From Acidimicrobiaceae bacterium (lineage in GTDB: Bacteria > Actinomycetota > Acidimicrobiia > Acidimicrobiales > Palsa-688): a DNA stretch of 8,507 nucleotides. The translations under genes were made by a program, and so were the position numbers. Location of the stretch: NCBI GenBank assembly GCA_009785715.1, contig WQVT01000075.1, positions 1-8,507 of the forward strand. Reading direction: 5' to 3'. Within the stretch, counting starts at the first letter, position 1. Each line of letters starts with the position of its first letter. Below, piece after piece: positions 1 to 5,212 of this stretch. Below the pieces are notes generated by a model. That model saw only the letters and a program-made list of their open reading frames with translations. It did no database searches and had not been told where the DNA came from.

Positions 1-89
1 ACCACGTGCCCGATCTTGCTGATGTGGAACGGGATCCCCTTCGGGCGCTGCATTGCCTTCAGCTTCGCAACGTCGACCTTGTCAGCCAC
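1..89 (-). CDS. VOC-superfamily protein, N-terminal fragment
   Basis: Only the first 29 codons of a minus-strand gene lie in the window; the rest is beyond base 1. Translation from a GTG start at 89 gives a short polar leader of about 18 residues, then IPFHISKIGHVV. The 'xxIxHVV' pattern at the start of a beta strand is typical of the first beta-alpha-beta-beta-beta module of the vicinal oxygen chelate superfamily (glyoxalases, extradiol dioxygenases), where the His is a metal ligand. A strong Shine-Dalgarno (AAGGAGGAC, read on the minus strand at 93-101) lies 5 nt before the GTG and fixes the start. It is divergent from the 4-oxalomesaconate tautomerase gene, so a role in aromatic catabolism is possible but inferred from position only. 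The fragment is too short to tell a dioxygenase from a lyase or isomerase. Confidence 0.6.
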   Translation of the reverse strand, partial: MADKVDVAKLKAMQRPKGIPFHISKIGHV

Positions 90-187
90 GGAGTCCTCCT
101 TCAACTGCGACTTCCCTAGCCGCATCCGACATAGATTTCAGCCTAGCCACGAAAGCCGCGTTGGCTGTGGGCGAGGAGGAGGTCCGA
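90..187. promoter_or_regulatory. Divergent intergenic region with repeats
   Basis: This 98-nt gap separates two divergent genes and must carry both of their 5' signals. Ribosome binding sites are clear at each end (93-101 minus strand; GAGGAGGAGG at 173-182 plus strand). Between them CCTAGCC occurs twice, at 115-121 and 142-148, with a 27-bp period. An imperfect inverted repeat, AGCCACG (145-151) against CGTTGGCT (159-166), lies just before the galD ribosome binding site. I could not find a convincing -35/-10 pair; TAGATT at 132-137 is only a weak -10 candidate for the rightward gene. A regulator binding here is plausible for a divergent catabolic promoter but is inference. Confidence 0.4.
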
Positions 188-1282
188 ATGGAGCAGATGG
201 CGCTGCGGTGTTCGATGATGCGGGGTGGGACGTCGAAGGGCTTGTACTTCCGGGCGGAGGATCTTCCGGCGGACCGGCGGGGCCGCGACGCGGTCTTGAT
301 GGCGGCGATGGGCTCGCCCGATCCGCGCCAGATCGACGGCGTGGGAGGCGCCCACCCGCTGACCTCGAAGGTGGCCGTCGTCGGTCGCTCCGCTCGGGCG
401 GACGCGGATGTCGACTACCTGTTCCTGCAGGTGTGGCCGGATCGCGCCGAGGTGTCGGACAACCAGAACTGCGGGAACATGCTGGCCGGCGTCGGCCCCT
501 TCGCGATCGACGAGGGGATCCTCCCCGCCGGCGACGGAACGACCCCGGTGCGGATCTGGATGGAGAACACCGGGACCCTCGCGGTGGCGCACGTGCCGAC
601 GCCGGATGGGCACGTCAGCTACGACGGCGACGCCCGCATCGACGGGGTCCCCGGCACGCACGCCCCGATCCCCATCGACTTCCTCGATATCGCCGGCGGC
701 ACCTGCGGCGCCCTGCTCCCGACCGGCAACCCCGCCGACGAAATCGAAGGCGTGCGGGTCACCTGCATCGACAACGGCATGCCCGTGGTGTGCCTTTTGG
801 CGGAGGATTTCGACATCACCGGGCATGAGGACCCCGCCGAGCTCGAGGCGAACAAGGCGCTCACCACCAAAGTCGAGGCCGTCCGCCTCGCCGCCGGTCA
901 GCTGATGAACCTCGGCGACGTGACCAATGACACCGTCCCCAAGATGAGCCTGCTCTCACCGGCCCGCCACGGCGGCCTCGTCGACACCCGCACCTTCATC
1001 CCCAAGCGGGTGCACGAGGCGATCGGGGTCTTCGGCGCCGTGTCGGTGGCGACGGCCTGCCTGGTGCCGGGCTCGGTGGCGGCCGAGCTGACCGGCATGG
1101 GAGGCAAGGTGGGCAAAGTGGATCTGGAGATCGAGCATCCCACCGGGTTCTTCACCGTCACGATGGACGTCAGCATCGACGGGTCGGCCATCACCGTGCA
1201 CCAAGCCGCCCTCTTGCGCACCGCCAGGCTGCTGATGCGCGGCGAGGTCTTCGTCCCCGGCGCCGTATTCGCCTCGGCCTAG
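188..1282 (+). CDS. galD: 4-oxalomesaconate tautomerase (PrpF/LigU family)
   Basis: 364 aa, close to the roughly 360 aa usual for GalD/LigU. The enzyme interconverts tautomers/isomers of 4-oxalomesaconate in the gallate / protocatechuate 4,5-cleavage pathway and is cytosolic and cofactor-free, with a diaminopimelate-epimerase-like double fold. Visible signatures are MRGGTSKG near residues 11-18, the QIDGVGGAHPLTSK block ending at Lys61, and DNQNCGNMLAGVGPF with Cys95. Lys61 and Cys95 are spaced as the Lys/Cys pair implicated in catalysis in LigU (Lys66 and Cys100, recalled). A second block, GGTCGALLPTGN, occurs in the middle. The ATG at 188 is chosen because AGGAGG ends 5 nt upstream and the MxxMRGG start matches the family; an in-frame extension to 53 would have no homologous N-terminus. 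PrpF (2-methylaconitate isomerase) is the main alternative, but the LTSK and NCGNM contexts and the ligM neighbour favour GalD/LigU. It lies 89 nt before ligM on the same strand. Confidence 0.88.
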   Translation: MEQMALRCSMMRGGTSKGLYFRAEDLPADRRGRDAVLMAAMGSPDPRQIDGVGGAHPLTSKVAVVGRSARADADVDYLFLQVWPDRAEVSDNQNCGNMLAGVGPFAIDEGILPAGDGTTPVRIWMENTGTLAVAHVPTPDGHVSYDGDARIDGVPGTHAPIPIDFLDIAGGTCGALLPTGNPADEIEGVRVTCIDNGMPVVCLLAEDFDITGHEDPAELEANKALTTKVEAVRLAAGQLMNLGDVTNDTVPKMSLLSPARHGGLVDTRTFIPKRVHEAIGVFGAVSVATACLVPGSVAAELTGMGGKVGKVDLEIEHPTGFFTVTMDVSIDGSAITVHQAALLRTARLLMRGEVFVPGAVFASA

Positions 1283-1291
1283 CTCCGCCGC

Positions 1292-1359
1292 CGCCCCGTT
1301 CGATTTCGTTGGACGGCAAACCGGGGCGTACGATCGTGCCGACCCCTCCCCCAACGAAA
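1292..1359 (+). promoter_or_regulatory. Structured ligM leader overlapping its RBS
   Basis: The galD-ligM gap contains several exact complementary arms. TTTCGTTGG (1304-1312) pairs perfectly with CCAACGAAA (1351-1359), 9 bp. Nested inside, CGGCA (1314-1318) pairs with TGCCG (1337-1341). Separately, CGCCCCG (1292-1298) is the exact complement of CGGGGCG (1322-1328), which falls in the apical loop of the first hairpin, so the two helices would form a pseudoknot or exclude each other. The 3' arm of the 9-bp helix runs into AAAGG (1357-1361), the only Shine-Dalgarno-like stretch before ligM, so the fold could mask ribosome access. There is no U-tract, so an intrinsic terminator is unlikely. The same arms could instead be DNA operator half-sites. 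Function is inferred. Confidence 0.4.
1309..1334 (+). promoter_or_regulatory. Weak candidate promoter for ligM
   Basis: TTGGAC at 1309-1314 resembles a -35 box and TACGAT at 1329-1334 an actinobacterial TAnnnT -10 box, 38 nt before the ligM ATG. The 14-nt spacer is shorter than the usual 16-18, which weakens the call. If the promoter is real, the transcript would start near 1341 and lack the 5' arms of the leader structure, so the two interpretations compete. Confidence 0.22.
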
Positions 1360-1371
1360 GGTAGAGCATCG

Positions 1372-2778
1372 ATGGCAGCAAAGAATCTCCAAGAGATTTT
1401 GGAGGAGTCGGGAAATACCGTCGAGCTCCTTCGCAATTCACAGCTCGGCGCCTATATCTATCCCGTGGTCCCGGCGGAATTCTCGAACTGGCGGCGGGAG
1501 ATGAAGGCGTGGCGGGACTCCGCCGTGCTCTTCGACCAGTCGCACCACATGGTGAACCTGTTCATCAAGGGCCCCGACGCGCTGCGGATGCTCTCCGATA
1601 CGGGCATCAACAGCGTTGCCAATTTCCCCGTCAACATGGCCAAGCAGTTCGTCCCCGTCACCCCCGCCGGGAACGTGATCGGCGACGGGATCCTCTTCCA
1701 CGAGGGGGAGGACGAGTACGTCTACGTCGGCCGCGCCCCCGGCGCCAACTGGCTGCTGTTCCAGGCCGAGACCGGCGGCTACAAGGTGGACGTGGTCCAC
1801 GACGACCGCTCGCCCTCGCGCCCGTACGGCAAGGCGGTCAGCCGCAAGTACTGGCGGCTGCAGATCCAGGGCCCCAACGCCTGGCCGGTCATCGAGAAGG
1901 TCAATGGCGGCCCGGTCGAGCAACTCCGCTTCTTCCGCATGGCCACGATGAAGGTGGACGGCACGACGGTGCGCACCCTCCGTCACGGCATGGCCGGCGC
2001 CCCGGGCCTCGAGCTGTGGGGCCCCTACGAGGACTACGAGCGTATCCGCAACGCCATCCTCGAGGCCGGCGCCGAGTTCGGCATGCTGCCGGTCGGCTCC
2101 CGGGCCTACGCGGCGAACACGCTCGAGTCCGGCTGGATCCCCTCGCCCCTGCCCTCCATCTACACCGGCGAGGAGCTTCGTGCCTACCGCGAGTGGCTCG
2201 CCCCGAACAGCTACGAGGCGACCAACGCCATCGCCGGCAGCTTCGTCTCCGACAACGTCGAGGACTACTACACGAACCCCTTCCAGCTCGGGTACGGGTC
2301 CTTCATCAAGTACGACCACGACTTCATCGGCCGCTCGGCGCTCGAGAAGATCGACCCGTCGACCCAGCAGAAGAAGGTCACCTTCGCCTGGAACGGCGAG
2401 GACATGGGCAAGGTCGTCGCCTCGATCTTCGACACCGAGAGCGACGGGTACCAGTTCTTCGACGTGCCCATCGCCAACTACGGCTCGACGAGCATGGACT
2501 CGATCATCGACGCCGACGGTAAGGTCGTCGGGAAGTCGATGTTCTCGGGCTACAGCCCCAACGAGCGCCGCGCCCTGTCGCTCGGCTTCGTCGACCATGA
2601 CATCGAGATCGGCCAGGAGCTGCGCCTCATCTGGGGTGAGCCGGACGGCGGCACCCGCAAGCTGACTGTCGAGCCGCACGAGCAGTACGCGGTCCGGGTC
2701 GTCGTCAGCCCCGTCCCGTACTCGACGGTGGTCCGCACGAGCTACGCCCCCGGAGGCTGGCGCGCCGCGAACGCCTAG
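1372..2778 (+). CDS. ligM: LigM-type THF-dependent aromatic O-demethylase
   Basis: 468 aa, against about 471 for LigM of Sphingobium SYK-6. LigM belongs to the GcvT/aminomethyltransferase fold and transfers the methyl of an aromatic methoxy group (vanillate, 3-O-methylgallate) to tetrahydrofolate, giving protocatechuate or gallate plus 5-methyl-THF. The protein aligns from memory with LigM along its whole length: GNTVELLRNSQLGAYIYPVV near the start, FDQSHHMV (54-61), YVGRAPGANW around Arg121, RHGMAGAPGLELWGP (204-218), NTLESGWIPSPLP (249-261) and a C-terminal VVSPVPYS. Tyr28/Tyr30, His59, Arg121, Tyr246 and Trp255 are each one position below recalled LigM active-site residues Tyr29/Tyr31, His60, Arg122, Tyr247 and Trp256. 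The ATG at 1372 is preceded by AAAGG about 10 nt away. The first 30 codons are visibly A/T-richer than the rest. GcvT and DmdA are less likely given length and motifs. It is followed after 61 nt by metF, as in SYK-6. Confidence 0.9.
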   Translation: MAAKNLQEILEESGNTVELLRNSQLGAYIYPVVPAEFSNWRREMKAWRDSAVLFDQSHHMVNLFIKGPDALRMLSDTGINSVANFPVNMAKQFVPVTPAGNVIGDGILFHEGEDEYVYVGRAPGANWLLFQAETGGYKVDVVHDDRSPSRPYGKAVSRKYWRLQIQGPNAWPVIEKVNGGPVEQLRFFRMATMKVDGTTVRTLRHGMAGAPGLELWGPYEDYERIRNAILEAGAEFGMLPVGSRAYAANTLESGWIPSPLPSIYTGEELRAYREWLAPNSYEATNAIAGSFVSDNVEDYYTNPFQLGYGSFIKYDHDFIGRSALEKIDPSTQQKKVTFAWNGEDMGKVVASIFDTESDGYQFFDVPIANYGSTSMDSIIDADGKVVGKSMFSGYSPNERRALSLGFVDHDIEIGQELRLIWGEPDGGTRKLTVEPHEQYAVRVVVSPVPYSTVVRTSYAPGGWRAANA

Positions 2779-2839
2779 ACCGGTCGAGCCGCCGGCACCA
2801 TCCCGATTCGTTTTTCCCTTGAGAAATAAGGAGCTTCGT

Positions 2840-3691
2840 ATGAGTGAGGACACCAACGAGATCGTGCGCCGGCTGGTGCGCACCGCCAACCTCGAGGTGA
2901 TCCCGATGAAGGGGACCGACGAGAAGCTCGGGGTGGTGCCGGCGAGCACCCGCCTGACCATCACGATGTCGCCGAAGTTCGGGCTCGAGCGGACCCTCCA
3001 GTACGTCGAGATCGGGCGCAAGGCCGGCCATGAAGTCGTGCCCCACCTCGCCGCCCGCCAGGTCCCCGACGTCGCCACGCTCGAGGACTTCGTCGGCCGC
3101 GCCAACGACCTCGGCGTCACCGACCTGTACGTGATCGGGGGGGACGCCGAGGAGCCCGCCGGCGAGTTCGCCTCGGCGGCCGAGCTCCTCGAGGCGCTCC
3201 GGGGCATCGATCACCGCCTCGAGCGGATCGGCGTGGGCTGCTACCCGGAGGGTCACCCCAAGATCTCCGACGAGGTGCTCCTCGACGCCCTGAAGACGAA
3301 GCAGCCGATGGCCAACTACATGGTGAGCCAGCTCTGCTTCGACGAGCAGGTGCTGGTGGGCTGGCTGCGCCGGATGCGTTCGACCGGGATCACCCTCCCG
3401 CTCCGGATCGGCCTCGCGGCCCCGATGAACTTCACCAAGCTGGCGGACCTCTCCGTGCGGATCGGGGTCGGCTCCTCGCTCAGCTACCTCCGCAAGCAGC
3501 ACGGCTTCATCCGCAACATGATCTTCGGCAAGTCGTACCGGCCCGAGAAGATGCTCGAGAGGATCGGCGGCGACCTCGGCTCCCCCGAGCTCGACATCGA
3601 GGGCATCCACCTCTTCTCCTTCAACCAGATCGCTCCGAGCGTGGAGTGGCAGCAGCGGGTGGCCGGCACGAACGAGGACCAGGCGGCATAG
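2840..3691 (+). CDS. metF: Methylenetetrahydrofolate reductase, short MetF type
   Basis: 283 aa, near the usual size of bacterial MetF. It interconverts 5-methyl-THF and 5,10-methylene-THF; beside ligM the oxidative direction (recycling of the methyl-THF made by demethylation) is inferred. The TIM-barrel family pattern is visible. Glu19 in LEVIPMKG sits where the catalytic Glu of MetF is found, PHLAARQV (around residues 70-77) matches the PHLTC-type motif, Asp102 in YVIGGD matches the flavin/folate Asp of the 'LRGD' motif, and YPEGHP and VSQLCFD follow in the expected order. The LEVIPMKG form resembles the short actinobacterial MetF proteins rather than the E. coli form. AAGGAG at 2828-2833, 6 nt before the ATG, fixes the start. 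The 61-nt gap after ligM holds a T-run (2811-2815) but no adjacent GC hairpin, so no terminator is called. The fchA start follows 11 nt after the stop, suggesting co-transcription. Confidence 0.88.
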   Translation: MSEDTNEIVRRLVRTANLEVIPMKGTDEKLGVVPASTRLTITMSPKFGLERTLQYVEIGRKAGHEVVPHLAARQVPDVATLEDFVGRANDLGVTDLYVIGGDAEEPAGEFASAAELLEALRGIDHRLERIGVGCYPEGHPKISDEVLLDALKTKQPMANYMVSQLCFDEQVLVGWLRRMRSTGITLPLRIGLAAPMNFTKLADLSVRIGVGSSLSYLRKQHGFIRNMIFGKSYRPEKMLERIGGDLGSPELDIEGIHLFSFNQIAPSVEWQQRVAGTNEDQAA

Positions 3692-3702
3692 GCTCGCGCT
3701 CT

Positions 3703-4305
3703 ATGCAGTCGGTGGCGTCGGTTTCTGTACGGGAGTTCGTCGACGCCGCCTCGAGTGACGCCCCGGCCCCCGGCGGCGGGGCCGTCTCGGGGGTCGCGGC
3801 CGCCCTCGCCGCAGCGCTCGCCGGCATGGCCGGGCGGTACGCCGTCAAGCGCAGCCCGGAGTCGGACTCGTTCCGGCGGTTGGTCGAGCGGGCCGACGCC
3901 ATCGCCGCCAGAGGGGTGGTCCTCGCCGACGAGGACGCGGCGGCGTACAGCGGCTACCTGGAGGCGACCCGCCTGCCCCGCGAGCCCAACCCCGAACCCC
4001 GGCGCCAGGCGATGCGCGCCGCGCTCGACGCCGCCTCCGAGGTCCCACTGGAGCTGACCCGCCTCGCCGTCGAGGTGGCCGCCGCCGGCGAGGAGCTGGC
4101 GACGTCGGGCAACCCGAACCTCCTCGCCGACGCCTGCTCGGCGACCTTCCTGGCGGCGGGCGCAGCGTCCGGCGCGGCGCTGATGGTGAGCGAGAACCTG
4201 CGGCGGTCGAACCCCGAGGACCCGAGGATCGCCGAGTCGGCCCGCCTGGCGGCCGAGGCCCGGGCGGCGGCCGAGCGGCTGGTGGCCCGCTTCGGGCATC
4301 GATGA
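3703..4305 (+). CDS. fchA: Methenyl-THF cyclohydrolase, FchA/FTCD-C family
   Basis: 200 aa, typical of the stand-alone cyclodeaminase/cyclohydrolase domain (about 200-210 aa). The family hydrolyses 5,10-methenyl-THF to 10-formyl-THF, or deaminates formimino-THF when fused to formiminotransferase. PAPGGGAVSG (residues 21-30) followed by an Ala-rich helix is the classic N-terminal signature, and GNPNLLADA (136-144) is the second conserved block. The protein is nearly all alpha-helical by composition. Next to ligM and metF the cyclohydrolase role fits best, converting the C1 unit towards 10-formyl-THF. Histidine-degradation cyclodeaminase is the alternative, but no hut genes are seen. There is no good Shine-Dalgarno before the ATG at 3703; an in-frame GTG at 3646 would overlap metF and add non-conserved residues, so the ATG and translational coupling are preferred. 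No methylene-THF dehydrogenase is visible in the window. Confidence 0.85.
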   Translation: MQSVASVSVREFVDAASSDAPAPGGGAVSGVAAALAAALAGMAGRYAVKRSPESDSFRRLVERADAIAARGVVLADEDAAAYSGYLEATRLPREPNPEPRRQAMRAALDAASEVPLELTRLAVEVAAAGEELATSGNPNLLADACSATFLAAGAASGAALMVSENLRRSNPEDPRIAESARLAAEARAAAERLVARFGHR

Positions 4306-4387
4306 CCCGCTCCGGCCCGGCGGACCTTTTCGCATCGGCCCCCTCTTGACGGCAACCGATCCGCTGAGCCGTGGCCGGGTCCCGGGC

Positions 4388-5212
4388 ATGCCGGTCCGGG
4401 ACCGCTGCCTCGTGATGGGCATCCTCAACGTGACCCCCGACTCGTTCTCGGACGGGGGCTCGTATCTGGATACGGCGAGGGCCGTCGAGCACGCCCTGGC
4501 GCTGATCGACCAGGGCGCCGACGTGATCGACGTCGGCGGGGAGTCGACGCGGCCCGGTGCCCACCGGGTCCCGCCGGACGAGGAGCTGCGTCGCGTCCTG
4601 CCGGTGATCCGGGACCTGGCGCCGACCGGCGTCACGATCAGCATCGACACCACCCGGGCCGAGGTGGCCGACGCGGCGCTGGCGGCCGGCGCCCACGTCG
4701 TGAACGACACGAGCGGCGGCCTCGCCGACCCGGGCATGGTGCGCTGCGTCGCCGGCGCCGGCGTCCCCTACGTCGTCATGCACTGGCGGGCGCCGAGCAT
4801 CGAGATGGCGCGGCACGCCAACTACGACGACGTCGTCGCCGAGGTCGCCGGCGAGCTCCGCCAGCGGCTCGACGCCCTCGTCGCGGCCGGCGTCGATCCC
4901 GAGCGCGTCGTGCTCGATCCCGGTCTCGGCTTCGCCAAGCGACCCCCGCACGACTGGCAGCTCCTCGCACACCTCGACGAGTTGCGGGCGCTCGGCCGTC
5001 CGGTGCTCGTCGGCGCCAGCCGCAAGTCGTTCCTCGGCGCGCTGCTCACCACGCCGGCGGGCACACCCCCGCCGCGCGAGCGGGACGCGGCCACCGCCGC
5101 GGTGTCCGCGCTGGCCGCAGCCGCGGGTGCGTACTGCGTCCGGGTGCACGAGGTCCGGAGCAGCCTCGACGCCGTCCGGGTGGCGGAGGAATGGGCCCGG
5201 TCCTCGCCATGA
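4388..5212 (+). CDS. folP: Dihydropteroate synthase
   Basis: 274 aa. It condenses p-aminobenzoate with 6-hydroxymethyl-dihydropterin diphosphate to dihydropteroate in folate synthesis and is the sulfonamide target. The TIM-barrel DHPS motifs are intact: MGILNVTPDSFSDGG (10-24), DVGGESTRPGA (48-58), the ISIDTTRAEV strand, the VMHWRAPS loop, LDPGLGFAK, GASRKSF (209-215) and a terminal VRVHEV. The HWRA and GVDPERVVLDPG wording is close to mycobacterial FolP. The ATG at 4388 leaves 9 residues before MGILNV, as in mycobacterial FolP. An in-frame TTG at 4346 (14 more residues) cannot be excluded, since neither start has a clear Shine-Dalgarno. The stop codon overlaps the next ATG by 4 nt. I see no folB or folK beside it, unlike many actinobacterial fol operons. 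Confidence 0.93.
   Translation: MPVRDRCLVMGILNVTPDSFSDGGSYLDTARAVEHALALIDQGADVIDVGGESTRPGAHRVPPDEELRRVLPVIRDLAPTGVTISIDTTRAEVADAALAAGAHVVNDTSGGLADPGMVRCVAGAGVPYVVMHWRAPSIEMARHANYDDVVAEVAGELRQRLDALVAAGVDPERVVLDPGLGFAKRPPHDWQLLAHLDELRALGRPVLVGASRKSFLGALLTTPAGTPPPRERDAATAAVSALAAAAGAYCVRVHEVRSSLDAVRVAEEWARSSP

Noticed and set aside
53..187. N-terminal extension of galD to base 53
   Set aside because: The extra 45 residues do not match the PrpF/LigU family, would overlap the divergent VOC start, and the AGGAGG just before 188 marks the start.
1283..1371. Known THF riboswitch upstream of ligM
   Set aside because: The gap has helices and a crossing pairing, but I do not see the conserved core of the THF-I or THF-II riboswitch as I recall them; it is kept only as an unclassified leader structure.
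1372..2778. Glycine cleavage T protein or DMSP demethylase DmdA
   Set aside because: Length and long motifs match LigM throughout; GcvT and DmdA are about 360-370 aa and lack the NTLESGWIPSPLP block.
2780..2820. T-run after ligM as a terminator
   Set aside because: The nearest inverted repeat (CCGG/CCGG at 2780-2783 and 2792-2795) is about 15 nt from TTTTT, so hairpin and T-tract are not adjacent.
1438..3207. 589-codon open frame on the minus strand opposite ligM and metF
   Set aside because: It is antisense to two well-supported genes, has low-complexity Val/Ala/Arg/Asp composition and no recognisable domain. Long antisense frames are expected in GC-rich DNA with G/C third positions.
4306..4330. 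Possible terminator after fchA (CCGC 4307-4310 / GCGG 4320-4323, then ACCTTTT)
   Set aside because: The stem is only 4 bp with a 9-nt loop and the T-run is four bases; too weak for an intrinsic terminator.
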